A DNA stretch of 64,000 nt, taken from assembly GCF_031877795.1 (NCBI RefSeq), contig NC_133940.1, positions 13,021,985 through 13,085,984 of the forward strand, read 5' to 3'. Numbering within the stretch: position 1 is the first letter of the stretch; every line of letters starts with the position of its first letter. The position numbers were made by a program, and so were the translations under genes. This document shows positions 1 to 13,682 of the stretch, one piece after another. A model generated the notes under the pieces. It made no database searches and was not told the DNA's origin. It saw only the letters and a list, made by a program, of their open reading frames with translations. Source of the stretch: Strix aluco. Its lineage: Eukaryota > Chordata > Aves > Strigiformes > Strigidae.

Positions 1-710
1 GAAATTATGAGAGAACTATATGGGTTTTGGTTTTACATACCAAGACCTTACTTAACACATATCAAAGCAAAGTATTACTACAAAACTTACAACAGCAAGC
101 CATACTTGTTCCCTTCTACCCTGAACTCTGAAGACCTATTTGATACTACACTGTTAAAAATTCCTTCCAGGACTAGTACTCTTTGACCATGAAACTTCCC
201 TACCCAGTCATGGACAAAGTTAGGAAAAAAAATTGCCACAGTCTTCTACATTTAAAGCAGAAAAATAAAGTATCAGACACTGATTGTTGGGGTTTTTTTT
301 TTTCCACACAAAACCTCACTTGTTTACCAGCACTATGAATCTATGCCAAAGAAAACTACTGAGTATTTTGCTGCATGTCACCTTCTACACTAAGTGGCAG
401 AGAAAATTGGACAAACTGGGAATCACTCCCCTGAAATACACTAAAAGCTTCTCCAAATCTTCAGGGACATAGGGTGACAAAGCCACTTGAAGAAGAAAGA
501 AGCCACAGCAGAAGGAAATGAACTTCTGACAGAAAAAACCAAAAGTTTGTTTAAAAATAAAACCCAGACACGGAGCTACATGAACACGTATTTACTGCAA
601 GTAGCTCTATGGAAAGCCAAGTCAGATAAATATAAACACTATACAGAGCTTCAAGCCAGTCTCCCAAAACCGCAAACGCAATGTGTTTTACAAAGAAAAC
701 AACATAACAA

Positions 711-718
711 TATTTACA
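711..718 (-). promoter_or_regulatory. Pumilio-type element TGTAAATA
   Basis: An exact PUM-binding octamer (TGTANATA class) on the minus strand. It would be functional only if the IRS4 3' UTR extends past the poly(A) cluster at 1,028-1,104, or if another minus-strand transcript covers it. Eight bases can occur by chance. Confidence 0.2.
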
Positions 719-1027
719 ATGGAAGACAAAGCCAGATCAATCAGCTCGACTTTAAAACAGATCTGTGAAGCAGAAATAGCAAATATAATGAACAGTTTCA
801 ACCATATATGTTTTAGTTTGTACAGACAATAACTGTCCAATATCAAATTAAATTTACAGGACAAACATTGTTCTATCATTGGTATTTTTGTACTATACAG
901 CAGCATAAACGGGTAGCTGGAAGGTAGTATATATAGTGATATGTTTTACATCATCTGAAAATGTTCTTCCAGCACAATACTGAATAAATTAGTTGCTGTA
1001 AACTAAGAGATTCAAAAAGATTGCATA

Positions 1028-1104
1028 TTTATTATGCCGTACCTATTAGTATTTGTACCACTATACTTGAGGTTACCCATTTACTTATTTATTCAGCATT
1101 TATT
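1028..1104 (-). terminator. IRS4: Cluster of three poly(A) signals, probable IRS4 transcript end
   Basis: AATAAA occurs on the minus strand at 1,099-1,104, 1,088-1,093 and 1,028-1,033. About 15 bases beyond the last, the minus strand has a T-rich tract (near 1,010-1,020), as expected for a downstream element. Three canonical hexamers within 77 bases make this the most likely cleavage zone. Confidence 0.45.
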
Positions 1105-1771
1105 AAATCAGTGCTGTATATTGTACAATGGCAGCCTCAGGGATCTAATATGAAATAAGTATGTAACAAATTTCTTCAAAACAACCTTTTCCTTTCACAT
1201 TAAATGTTTAGAACTATCTTCATCCAAATTTTGATTTCTTAGAAAAGATGTAAAGCTTTATAAAAAGCTGTCTACATATTGCATTATCAATTTACGAGAC
1301 CAAACAAAAGCTATATGGCAAGACAGTATCATGGTCTGTAAGAGTGGTCGTATTTTTAATTAGTGTATGTTTAGCAGCAACAAGTAACTGTACCAACTTG
1401 AACTTCTCTTCCAGAATCAAAAACAGGTCTGTGCTTTTAAACCCTGTAGCAACAGTTTTTCCTGTCACTAGACACTGCGTAAACTGATTGGTACCATGTT
1501 TAAAAAAAAAAAGTCTTCATATTTTAGTGACATGTACATCTTAGTACTACTCAAAAATAGATTTGGGTACACATCACCGAACAATCAAAGTTGACAGTGT
1601 CTAATTTGTTATACAAACTGTACTAGCAATTTAAAGGTTGTATGTTAGAGGTGAGGCAGCCTGACGAATCAGTTGTACAATATACAATGTAGAGGATTAC
1701 CAGCTGTGTGGTGCAGTACAGCATGAGGATTTGTGTACCACTTCTAAACCCTTTATCAGTCGTCAGTGCCT

Positions 1772-1777
1772 TTTATT
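1772..1777 (-). terminator. IRS4: Proximal poly(A) signal in IRS4 3' UTR
   Basis: Canonical AATAAA on the minus strand about 1.2 kb into exon 2. It could give a shorter 3' UTR isoform. Position and sequence only; no transcript evidence. Confidence 0.3.
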
Positions 1778-2974
1778 ATACATTGCATGTACCAACGACT
1801 AGTGTCATGCTCTTTAAGTTCATAGCAATGTTAAAAACCTAAACTCATTTCAACCAAAAAAAAATTCAGTACAAGAGTGAAGCACTTAAATTGTAGAAAA
1901 ATCAGGGCTTATTGTGTCATTATGTCAAATAGTCATTGTTCACATTTCTGTAAGTGGGATAAAGACAATTCATGAGCCAACATTTTACTTTTTTCTCCAT
2001 TATGCCAGGAAGAAAGAACAAAAATAGTCCCAAATTTAAAATGGGACTTTGGGTGAAAGTAAGATCAATTAGGGTGGTTTCCCTTTAAAAAGCTACAGCT
2101 GACAAGTATAATGCAGAAGTCACAAATGCTGGATACGACTCTGCAGTTCTCCATTTGAATGCATGAACAAAAACCTCATTTTACACAATCCGTATTTATA
2201 AACAAGTATCTTGAGGGTAAGAACAAAAACAACCTACAAGACAACCAGCCCATTAATCCTACTTTGTACATACCAAAATTCTGAGCAAAAAAAAAATTCC
2301 GTTTAAGCTCTGACAGACATTTGATTTCAAATACTCTAGCCTATGATCAAGAAATACCTCTTGTACCATAAAAGCAAAACCTTAAAAAAAAGGAAACAAA
2401 AAAAAGAGGCAGAAGAGGTCTCTCCTCCTCAGACCCATTCAGTCCCACGGGTTCACCCTCAAGCTAATGTGCACCTTTCCCTCCCTCCTTCTGCCGAGCC
2501 ACCTGAAAAAAATCCTGAACTGCCAAAATATTTCTAAACAATACATGTTTTAAGCTAACCACTTGTTAATGTACCAGAGAAGCAAAACCCATGTTAAACA
2601 GACAATCAGAAACCAGCTTTGACTTCTCAGAATATAAATTTTTTTAAAAAATTAATGGGAGAGGCAGGAGGAAGAAAGGGGCATACAGGGATCTCCTATT
2701 AGCATTCACGCTGCCTCCCAAATAGATATGACATGAAAGACCAAATTCCATCACCAAAGCACAGCTATGAAGAAATCTCAATTCAAATTAATTCAACTGT
2801 AGAGAGCGGATGTCTATGAAAAAATTAATTAAAAGGATGTGTGTCCATGTCCGTGCTGGTGGAAATGAAAGTAGCCGGCTGGAGCTGAGCTTTGCTTCCA
2901 AAAGCACCACACAGTTTCTGGAGTTACCAGCAGAAAAGTCTTCTCTTCCAACAATGGTTTCCATGGCAATGCAG

Positions 2975-2979
2975 TCAGT
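2975..2979 (-). CDS. IRS4: IRS4 terminal coding exon: last two bases of the final codon plus stop
   Basis: Exon 1 ends ...AGA AAA G at 19,644. An excellent acceptor (long T/C tract, then TTTCTAG) ends at 2,980. The exon begins AC TGA, so the join gives AGA AAA GAC TGA: Arg-Lys-Asp-stop. As I recall, IRS2 likewise has an intron just before its stop and ends in Lys-Glu, so this looks like the ancestral IRS gene structure; that comparison is from memory. The alternative is that the intron is not used and translation stops at 19,636. Confidence 0.65.
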
Positions 2980-3015
2980 CTAGAAAGGAGGAAAAGAAAA
3001 AAAAAAAAAAAGTCA
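2976..3015 (-). other. IRS4: Splice acceptor of IRS4 intron 1
   Basis: The minus strand carries about 18 T in near-continuous run, then CTTTTCCTCCTTTCTAG, with AG at 2,981-2,980. The tract is nearly pure pyrimidine for over 30 bases. It is one of the strongest acceptors visible in the intron, and the following bases (AC TGA) complete the IRS4 frame. Confidence 0.7.
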
Positions 3016-3169
3016 GTGACATTTTAAATGCAAGTTATATTGGAAAAAAATGTTTTCTAGTGAGGAGAATAGATGGAGTTTATCCACTGCAGGAGTGGCA
3101 GCTGCTGAATGCAGAACACGGGTCCCTCACAGAGGGAGGGGGCCCTACCAGATGATCCCTTGCTCAGAA

Positions 3170-3480
3170 ACCCTGAGCCGTCGGAAGAACTCTGAAGTCT
3201 GAAGCGAGCACCGAAGAGCGGCTGCAGCCGCAGAGCTGACACGTGTACGGTGGCGAGGAGCTGGGGCGGCAGCCAGCACTGCACTGCTAGCCCACGCGCT
3301 GGGGGAAGGACCAAAGCTCACAGCACCCACCGCCTGTCTCGCTATCGGTATTTCATTTAACGAGATCTCGGTCCTCTCACGGCGAGGGGCGATGCGCATA
3401 GCAGAGGCTATTACTAAGCGCGCAGCGCGGGATGAATGGGGAGCAGTTCTGTACGCCCCGTGTAATTAAGGTTGTGGCGA
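3170..3480. promoter_or_regulatory. Small CpG-rich patch inside IRS4 intron, possible second promoter or enhancer
   Basis: About 300 bases with dense CpG dinucleotides (GCGCGC, GGCGAGGGGCGATGCGC and similar) surrounded by CpG-poor AT-rich intron. It lies about 200 bases upstream of the exon-2 acceptor on the minus strand. Open frames on both strands here look like composition effects. It could be an alternative promoter, a divergent lncRNA promoter or an orphan CpG island. No TATA box or clear initiator seen. Confidence 0.45.
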
Positions 3481-5925
3481 ACGCTCCCATTCACAGCAGG
3501 TACAGAACTGCCATGCAAACACTCCCTGCAACTCCAGCTCCAAACAAGGAGTGGCCAGTCAGGACAGCTGCGTGCCCTGTCCTCAACTTTTCAGGGAAAA
3601 AAGCTTCATTTAGTTGTAAGAAGAAACAGCTCAGAGTACCGTTCTCCCTTTTTCAAGAAAGTCTCACTAAAAGGCACCGCACAGTACAAAAGCACCTAGC
3701 TGTGGCAGACAGCCACCTTTACAGCTGTCAGCAAAAACCAGTGGCTTCGAACTGACTGGAAAAGGAAAAATACAAAGTGCTCAGTAAAATGAGGGGGAAA
3801 AAAACATAATCCTGTATTACAGGAAAATACAGTCGGGTGACAAAGCAGAAATGGAAACAGGAGAGGGGACGGCCTCAAAGCAGAATGCCAGCTCTGCAAT
3901 TAACCATGCACATGCCAAGGTAAGAGTGACTCAAAAGGTTCCTGACACAGAAAAAAAACTGATGAAGGGGATGCGAACGCTTTCTGCAGCGGTGTGAACA
4001 CAGATTGAGGAACGTACAGAAATCCACTTTTCAGCTCACTACATAACCCCTTCCACTCCCACCAGAGCCAGTGTGAACACTGATTTTCAGTCTGGAGGTG
4101 TACTACCAGCCAAATCACTGTCTCCCAGCCGTGACGGACTGTCCTCTTCCACCATTTTTGTCCTCTCAGCCAGGACTGAGGGCACTGTCCTCTGCCAGAC
4201 AGGTGGCTAGAGAAAGCCTAGTGCTCCACTGCCTCTGCCACAGGAACACGCTGAAGAAAATGTGATCATCTAAAGAACAGGCAAGCATTATGTATAATAA
4301 TGAAAACCTGTATGTTTACTTACATAACCAATCATAAAGTATGCACACACAAACTCCACCCTAAGTTAAAGAAGTTCTGATTTCCGTCCAGCTAAAAATA
4401 CTGTCCCTTCAAAAGAAAAAGAAAGAAAAGGAAAAGAGAAAAGAACAAAGCTCAGATGAGCTGCACTGAGCAGCCCTGCCCCTACCCCTGCAGCTGGGAC
4501 AGCCCCAGCTCTCCACGAAGGCTGCCCACTGCTCCAGACAGCGAAGCAGAGACCATGGCAGGGCTGGAAGCCATGCACAAGTACAGAGGGGTCCTTCGAC
4601 GGCAGGGGAAACTCCCTTTTATCCCTACAAAACCCACACCAAGGTCTGGGTTGCTGAGTTTCATTTTTCAAATACGTAGTGATTTCTAAAATACAGTAAC
4701 TTGGAAGACACAGCCAAAATACACCCGGCAACCCAAGAATCTCCATTTGTATTATTTCACAGACATCATAAGATCACTACAAAAAGCTATTGCTTATTAC
4801 ACTGAGAGCGTGATGTGGTTAGTGATGCCTTTGTTTTCACAAAAGCCAAGTGAAGCTATTATTTTTGAAATAGTTTTCCTCTTTAGAAAAGTTATTATTT
4901 TGTTGTAGGACCAAAGGATGAAAATATGCACCACAGCTTGCAATGAATCACACCTCAACAATGCATGCAAGTCAAACATTAAAACATTTAAAGCTTCTAT
5001 ATTAAACTTATGTTCAGTAAAAATTAACATTTACCAGCATCCCCCCACCCTTTCCTTGCTGTGGACCTATAAGCTCACATAAAAGGAACTTCAAAAACTG
5101 TCTCTGCTTTTGTCAGGACATTTTTCCTCCACGCCTAACACAAAGGGCACACCTGAAAGCTGTTTGACAAGTTATTCTAATCTCTCCAAGCATATCCCCA
5201 AAACATTTTGAAGAGCAAAGGCCCAGTTATTTGAATCAGACAATCCCATGTGGCAGAACTCAGTATTTACACCTAAAACTTTATGTATGAAGACTTTCAT
5301 AAACTTATGCCAAATTATATTTAAGATACTTGGAGGGGAAGAGGAAGAGCTTAAGAGAAAAAAAAAAAAACAAACTCAGAAGGCAGCATGATAACCAATT
5401 CCAAAGCAAGCTCATCAGGTAACTCTAATCAGAGCCCAGAATAACACAGGTTACTTTATAAGAAACCAGAGGAAAGTATCCTCAGCTAAGTGTCATTACA
5501 GCTTATAAATTCCCTGGACATCCTGGCTCAAATACAGCATTTTGCACCAGCGTGAAGGCAGGCTTGGGACCTCCCTGTAGCATCCCCTCTCCCCAAAACT
5601 CTATGCTTGTTAAAACAAGATCTCATTAATTTGTCCCCCCTCTCCCCAGTTATAAACTATACTTCAGCATGTTTCCTCTTCATTTTTAAGCTAAAACAGA
5701 ATCGTGGGAACTGTAAATAAACATAAGGGAGTTTCACATAAATATTACCTACAAGCTGATAACAGTCTCATAAAGCCCTGAGTCTTTCAGACATGGAGTT
5801 ATTGGTTGTCACCACTTCTCTAATCCCCTTGTTAAAGCTGAAAATTTCAATATTGCAGTTGAGGCAGTACAGCTGGCTGGTGCCCTGAGTCATCAGCTCT
5901 TTTTTGGGGATAAAAGCATCAAGCA

Positions 5926-5983
5926 TTTATATATAGAGAGAGATGAAGATATAAATTGAGATAGATATATAGATAGATAGATG
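5926..5983. repeat. Imperfect GA/GATA microsatellite
   Basis: Runs of TATATA, GAGAGA and then GATAGATA units, interrupted by other bases. Lies within the IRS4 intron. Confidence 0.8.
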
Positions 5984-8900
5984 GTATGTGAACACATATC
6001 AGTATCAGATACAAAAGGCAAAAAGAAACTCATGAAACTTAACCACCAAAAAAATTTCCCTCTGAAATCTAAGGCAAGACTGAGGTCTTGCAAGATCCCT
6101 CCCACAGTGTCTGCAGTCACCACCATTCGTGAAGGTGGTACCCGGGAGTCCATTCCTCCCTGCTGTGGGACCACAGCCGGTCACCCTCCACCAACCTCCG
6201 GGCATCAAAGAAATCCCATGTCATGACCAGTGGAGTCTGCGTCCAGGGGCAAGGGGGGCCTCCAACAGAGCCAGGGACAGTTTCTGCAGTCAGAGTCACA
6301 AGCCCCAATAATGATTTCTGAACCATGAAGTTGTAGGAGCTCCCACTGATGTAGCTTCCCCCCCCCCATCCTCCCAGGAAGGTCCATACGGACCCACCCG
6401 CTGAGCTGCACCTCCCATCTCAGTGCCACAGCTGCCTGCAGGGAGCCAGCAGGGACCTCGCAGTCACAGAGCACTAGTTGCACTTTACACAGAGGCACCT
6501 GCACCCAGCTGTGTGAAAGCACCCACCTGCACACACACCGCAAAAACAGCTGGGAGTCAAAAGAGGCATAAAATGGGTTTAATGTAAGTGAGAACAAGGC
6601 CCATGTCTGTTGTGCTGCTGATACCCGGAGCTAATTTGTGGACTTCCATCCTCGCCAGAAGGACCCTTAGGAAGCAACGTGACACACTTTAAGCTCCTTG
6701 GTGGCTCTTCTCCCCCACACCTGATCTTCTTCCATCTTTTGACTAGTGAGTAGGTGAAGGTAAACTAATGGAAGACATGAAGTAATCCAAGAAAACAGCA
6801 CAGCTTCTGTGAAGCTGGATGACCTTATTTCAGTCTTCATAATTCACCAGCCAACAATTTTGTGTTAATAGTACAAATATGAGAATTGCTGATCAACAAT
6901 AAAAAACAGATTAGCATTTCATTACAGATACCATATAGATGTATTTGACTGAACACTGATTGAACAGTGAAAGAAGGTGTCAGAGAAACGGATGAAACAA
7001 CTCCTCTAAAAGGAGAACAAATTATGAGATGCGAACTAGCTAGGAAGAGAGGAAAAGTAGCCCATCAGTCCCGTGAGTTCTCAAAACGTAAATGCCAGCA
7101 AATAAAATTCAGTGGCCAGACCAGACATGACAAGTTCGAAGATAACTTTCACTTGCAGTGTAAACACACTGCTGTTCCTGGATTGTCACGAGCTCTTCCA
7201 AGAAAATCTGCACAGTCTACCAAAAAAAAAAAAAATCTGATAACTGATCATTACAACAAAACAAGTACCAAAACCTGAACTCAAAAAACCCTCTGCACTT
7301 TTGAAGCAGCCTAGAAATACACTATTCTAAGTAGTTCTCATAGCACCCTACACTGAGCTTTTCTGTTTATTCAAACCTCAGCTCCGTTAACAGATTCTAC
7401 ACAAAAGCTTCAACCTTTATTCAAAATTGAGCTCTACTGATTCAGAATATTGAGAACAATACAAATTCAACTTCCTAGGAACACTTAATATGGGAAACAA
7501 GTCCAGAAAGCATCCAAACGTTTTCACAGATCACCTCTCAAAAGATATAAGCAAAGTTTGGAAAATTAAAACAACGTTCTCTTCATTACACAATTCTATT
7601 TAAATTCATCAGTTTAAGATGGGATCAGATTATAAAACTACACACAGCTGTCCGAATCTTTCCTAGGAACAAACAATCAGAGGAAAAGAATCATGAGGGC
7701 AGAAGAGAAACTAAGAGGGCAAATATTTAAAATAGGATGGCACTATGCCATTGCTCAAAAATGTTTTGTTTAAGATTAAGGAACACACTGAAAAAGTGCT
7801 CTGGAAGTTTTTTAGGCAAAAATAATCTATAGTTTTATAAAAATTAGGAGCAGAGGATTAGATTAGTCTTAATTCATTAGATTGCACACCCAGTGTGTTC
7901 CATTTGAAAATGTATTGGATGAGAATATATCCAATTTGCATTTCATTTCCTGCACCTGAATTATTAAGGTCATACAAGTCAGGCCACTTTGAAACAAACC
8001 AAGAGGTTTTAAGAACATAGCAGACGTATCCTAGTTCTCTCAAAGAAATCCAAGCTAAATAATATCTGTTTTTACAGGAAAGATTTTTACTGACACAATT
8101 CTGCAACTGATTCCTAAAAGGATAAAAGCTTTGCTTATAGAAGATATTAAGATAATTAAATGATTAAAATCTCCATGTCAAAGACTAAGACAGCTTAATG
8201 CTTTCTGGAGAACACTACTGAAGTCCTCCATTTCCTGAACTTCAGGTTAGGAGGAAATTGGAATTAATCTGACTTACACAGATCAAAAGCAGCAGAACAG
8301 CCCTAGACCTTCTTGTGCACATGGCCACACAATATTCCTGTTGTTCAGGAAAGCACCAAATCCCAGCACAACCTCAGGACACAACGTGCACGTTTTGTTC
8401 ACGCTACGGGGACAGGGCAGGAGGACTGCCGTGTATTACATTTCAAGCCTGCCATATGGCAGGCAGGCCAGGGGGAGGGAAGCAATTTGCCCAAATACAT
8501 TCTTCACAAATTAGTGAGAAAATTTTTTGCCCTAGATCTTACCAAATACATAGTTACTATCCTCTGTCATTGTCCTATTTCTTTGAGTTCTTATTTTAAT
8601 GGCATAGCTTTAGACCTTGCTAGAGGCAAGCAGTGTTCTTTGAGAAAAGCAGAATTCCTTCTTAATTTGCACACGCAGACACCAAGTCTACAAATACAAA
8701 TTCAAAAACCTGACACATTTGCTGTGGCCATTGCATATGCAGGTACTGTACCTGGGTAACCCAATTAGCCATTACGCCCATATTCCATGGGTATAGGGTA
8801 ACCATTAAGCACATATTCCACAAACTTTTTTCATTCCACAACAAACTAATAATGCTCAAATTGAGCTAATGAATGTGTTTTGTACCTACAGTTTTGCTGA

Positions 8901-11900
8901 CTTTCCACAAGCAAAAAAAAGCGAAATTTGTTTTAAAAAAAAACTGTTACATGACCCACTTTTCACTGGATAAACTATTTAAAAACAGTGACTGGTAACA
9001 ACACATTCCAGGAAATTAGGTTCTTCCTCAAACTCTGATTCCAAAATTCAGAAGACAAAGTTACTCTTACAAATAATCTTTATACACAATTGTTCATTCA
9101 AAACATGGTTCTGCTATTATTACTGCTTAGCAATTTCATGAGCAAAAAAACCTCTCCCATGCTTTAAGATAATTTTTATTCACTTTGCAGAAATGCCTTA
9201 TCTTTTGCAACAGTGGTGGCTTTTTCTGTTTTAATAAACAGTAGTGTTGTTTCTAGGAAGGCCTTACGCACACTCCCTAATTTCATCTCTTTTACTGATA
9301 CTATTCCTAGAATTAGGAAACTTGCACACAGTTTTGGCAGGGGGCTAACACCAACTCCAATTGCACTGGACAGCTTGACAAGAAGTTGTTGGGGGTTTGG
9401 GGGTTTGTTTTTTGTTTTTTAAACTAGATTTCTATTACAACATATCAAGACAATACTAAAAATCAACTTATCTCCACTTAAACACACATAGAAGTTTAAA
9501 ATTTGATTTTCACATTGCACAAGAACGAAAACATTCTGCTTTTTCAAAAGCACTCTCACAGCCAGTGTGTAAGATACAATGACTGACCTCCTAAACTGCA
9601 GAAAACATAGGTAAATTTTAGCCAAAAAAAAAAAAAAAAAAATCTTGTTTGCATGGCTTCTGACAATCCCACCTGCTACAGTTCACTCTGCTCTCGTGAC
9701 AAAGGTTAGGAGCCCTGAAGTGCCAATAGGGAGGAATGTATTTCCTGCCTGTGCTCTTGCTGCAAAGTGGATGTTAAGAACTGTTAGGAAACAAACAGGA
9801 AAGAAAACAGCCATGTCAAATACCGGTGCTCACGCACAGCTCTGGCTCCCTCATTTAAAAAGGACTCGGAGTAGCTTCCTGGTGAGGAATAGCCAGGTAA
9901 CAAGGTCCCTTCAGCCTGCAGAGAAGTATTAGGATGTAATAGGAAACTGAAAAAAATTATACCCCAGGTCCCTGCTGTGTGCAGTACAGGAAGCCGCTGA
10001 CAGCACACTGGCTAAACGTATGGCAGAGGAGGACACGGCATCTACACAGTCCTAAATGGCACAGAGAGAAAAGATAGGGTTTGTTATCTCTTCCAAAACA
10101 CAAACTAGGGACTGCCAAACAAAGCCTGTACGGAGCAGGGTCCAAAGTAGACAGCGAGAGATCTGCATGCAGCATGTACTGACTGACCACAGGCTGCTCT
10201 GGATACAAGGAGTTTACACAGGATCAAAGAGGGATTGGAAAAGTACTTGGATTAAAGATCCAGAAAGGATTATAAAACAGACAAACTACATCAGGCTCAG
10301 GAAATCCCCCAAGCTGAAAAACAAACCAAAAAAAATATCAGAAGTTTGGTGTATGCTTGTGGGGAAGTATTACATACGCCTGCCCTGCTTTTCCTCTGCT
10401 GGGTGGTGTCTGCTTGCAGGCACACGTCTTCAGTTTGCGTGAGCAAAACTATTCTTATGAACACAACTAAGAGAAAGGACAGTGTCACTCATGACTAATG
10501 AAACAGCTCCCCACCTTTCAAATCACCTTTTCTGACATCTCCTTCCAACAAAGTTTTTCCTTTCTACAGAAAGTTTCACCTGTTCTACTTCATCCCTTTG
10601 CTCTTCCCAATCACTTTAGCCATCGACATTTGAAAGCAGTCAGCACTACCTTTTTCTTTCACCTCTATTGCCATAAATGATTGTCAAAGGCAGAAAGTTG
10701 CTACATGGCCACATACCTGAACAGTTACACCCTCATCAGCCATACCTTTTGCCCATGCGTGCCTGCACAAAAAAAAAAAAATATCTTTGCTATCAGCCAC
10801 TATCTGCTACCACACACTGCAGTGGTGCGCATCGATTTTTTACATTTTCTTACTATCGCATTGAGTCTGCATTAACATTAGGATACCCAAAACCCTGGCT
10901 TAAGCAGGGGAGGAGGAAGAAGGGTTCAGATTGCATTGCATGGGTGAAGCAAGGTCTTCTTAAATCATAGCACGTGCACAGGAGCCAAGGATAGGGCCTT
11001 CAGCTTCCAGGAGCAGCTCAGGAGCCCACAAGGACAGAGTTAAACTGTGTCTACAACACAGACAAGTTTTAATCAACAGCCTGCAACTCTTTAGTGTTCA
11101 CCTTGTGGAACATGTCAACATTAATATTGCAATCACTTACACCCTCAACAGTGAATCAAGCCTCACTGCTGCCACCGCTTCCAGACTCACCCACAACCAC
11201 TACAGTCTCTGTTCAACCTGAGCTACCAACACAGAAATAAAATAACTTTCTCCTGTCAAAGCTATCACTTTGCACTCCAGCTTCCGCAGACTGCTCTCAA
11301 GCAGCTGAAAGCACCGCAGCAGTGATGAGCAGGTGCCATCCAGACCTCCCTGTTTAGGGTTGGACTCCAAATGCTCCAACACACTCATTACAAATTCTGA
11401 AGGTGGATATACCTCCCAAGCCACACTGCTGTCGACTCCTGAACACTAGAAAATTACCTGAAACCCACAGATGCCACCTAAAAAGCCCCTGCAAAACCAA
11501 GAAGAAGTAATGCCAAGGCAGCCCTATCACCCTAACTGCTTCTGGAGTGAAGTGCTGACAAAGAGGATGCAGGTCCCTGCGACATTAACTGCCTAGGGAC
11601 GCTGCACAGGGTGATCCTGTGCTCCAGTATGCGTTCCTGCACCAAATTTATCAGTCACATGGCTGCAGGAAAAGTAACTTACAGAAAGGAAAAAGAATGA
11701 GAGGAAAAAAAATTAAAAATCACATTCCATATCTAAAAGGGAGAAGTAAACATTGGGACATGCTCCTAACTCGGAGATACATGTTGGCCCACATTCCTCT
11801 TACCAAGATTAATATCCTGGCCAGTGTTCTGACATTTACCTCATCCTTTTCAAGTCACTTAAACCATTACAACCACTGTATTTATAGCTCGCTACCTTCC

Positions 11901-12089
11901 ATCACTCCCTGCTGTGTGCATACCCTTCCAAGTGTCTCTACCAGCTTCCTCTTGCAACCACTCTCAGGCAGCCTTTTATCTCTCTGCAAGGCTCTTATCT
12001 TCACTCTGCCAATGGTAGCAGCCTTGATATTTATCTTACTCTCCACCCCAGCACATTAAGTTTCATCCATCTCTTCAGTTTCATCTTTT

Positions 12090-12155
12090 AAATCATGAGC
12101 TCCTTAGGACAGGGACCAACACATTTACATTTGTGGCATGGTACAGGGGACCTCC
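12090..12155 (+). repeat. Possible ancient L3/CR1-like 3' tail
   Basis: The segment with GAGCTCCTTAGGACAGGGAC resembles the 'gctctttggggcagggac' tail of old amniote LINE/SINE families, followed by a weaker TTTGTGGCATGGTACA match. It is decayed and short, so identity is tentative. Confidence 0.35.
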
Positions 12156-13651
12156 ATCCTGCCTACTTGTTCAGGTTCCACACAACGAGTAGAGATCACG
12201 TCTGGAGCTACAAGCTTTCATTAACAGACACACTGTCGTAATATTGTCTGAATGACATCAAGATCAAATCTGTTCATTTTTTCAACTCATTTCTAACTGA
12301 TTTCCTGCTCACCATAATCTGCAATTTAAAAACACCTTGTTCTAAAAGCAAACAAACAAAAAAATCCACCCAGCCCATCCCAAAAAAACACCACAGAGTT
12401 AAATATAGATGGCAAATACGTCCCAAAGTGTCTCACATGACAAGCAGCAAATATTCTGGAAGTTTGAGCTCAGCAGTGGATGTTACTACTGAAAACCCAA
12501 ACAGCTCACAAATTTTTCCATCAGACTAACTCAAAATACAAAAAAATTCCATACAGCAAACAGTATCTTTTTGGCCCCTTAACCCATATTGGTTTAGACT
12601 TCAGTAACTTCATTGGTTTAGACTCACAGAACTTGGAGCATGTTCCTTCATCTGTATTGATGGAACTTTTACCTGCATTCAACTTGCGCTGAAGAATGCC
12701 CTCGGCCAACCCACCTGCAAACAGGCTCCAGTTATTTAGACCAGGAAAGCAAGGGTGCCCGGACTCGAGAAGCCTTTCGGTACCATCTGCTGGTTTGTCT
12801 TGGCCATTTTAGCTCAATTGTCAATAAGGTGCCACAAAAGTCACAGAAATGCCAACATCTGTCAATAGCTTAAAGGGGGTTTTCATACAAGTAAGGTATC
12901 CCATGGCTCACATGAATAGCTCTTCTTGGTCTAGGATGCAATAGGTTCTCATTTATCTCATGATGCATCTGCTGCACTGTCACTAAGGACTCTCCAAACT
13001 CCTGGTAGCCTAAGAGATCTGCGTGAAAAGAAACACTAGTTCCCCAAAAATAATTCAGGCTCAAGCTATCCAGCATCAAAAAAGGTTATACCGCAAATTC
13101 AGCTGTTCACCAAGAGCCATAAACAATAAAGCAAGGTGGCTTGGCATGAGTATGGGAACAGAATCGCACTATTCCCTGTGGAAGGAGGGTATCATTCATT
13201 AGTGCCTCAATAAATCTAGAAGCCAGTTTTACTAGGTTTCTTGCGTACCTTTTGGTGTTATTTCCCATGACTCTGAGAAAAAGAAAAAAGCATTTTGATA
13301 TCCTCAGTCATACCACAAAATCCTGTTCTACTAAATGGGAAGCCTTTCTCCAAGTAGGTAGCATATTTATGAGCCTTTCATGCCCTAGCAAAAAGGAAAC
13401 ACTATTCGCACCTATTTTATGCCTTAAATAATAATTCCATATTTATGTAAAATCGCAATATACATATGCTATACAGTGAACACAGCACTATTCACCTTTT
13501 AGTAGTAATTTAAAAGTTTTCATTTTTCTTGAGTCACATTAAATTATATTGTCACCTTGGAATTATAGCCAAATCTTAACTATATTAATTTTGGTATAAG
13601 CCATCTCTTTCAAAAACCCTTTCTTCTCAAAGACTAAAAAATATTAGACTG

Positions 13652-13682
13652 GCACACAACACACATGTATACACACACACAA
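13652..13682. repeat. Short interrupted CA microsatellite
   Basis: ACACACAACACACATGTATACACACACAC-type sequence of about 30 bases, in the IRS4 intron. Confidence 0.6.

Larger units (their letters stand above)
1010..2979 (-). other. IRS4: IRS4 exon 2, mostly 3' UTR (3' end approximate)
   Basis: On the minus strand, downstream of the acceptor at 2,980, there is about 2 kb of AT-rich sequence without a sustained reading frame, typical of a vertebrate 3' UTR. AATAAA hexamers on this strand lie at 1,772-1,777, 1,099-1,104, 1,088-1,093 and 1,028-1,033. The tight triple cluster makes an end near position 1,010 the best guess. UTR-like sequence continues to the window edge, so a longer form is possible. 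Confidence 0.55.

Noticed and set aside
8313-8759. 148-codon plus-strand frame in the IRS4 intron
   Set aside because: No family resemblance, no plausible splice context, and intronic; within the length expected by chance in a window this size.
9385-9425. G-quadruplex in GGGGGTTTGGGGGTTTG
   Set aside because: Only two good G-runs before T-rich sequence; too few for a standard quadruplex.
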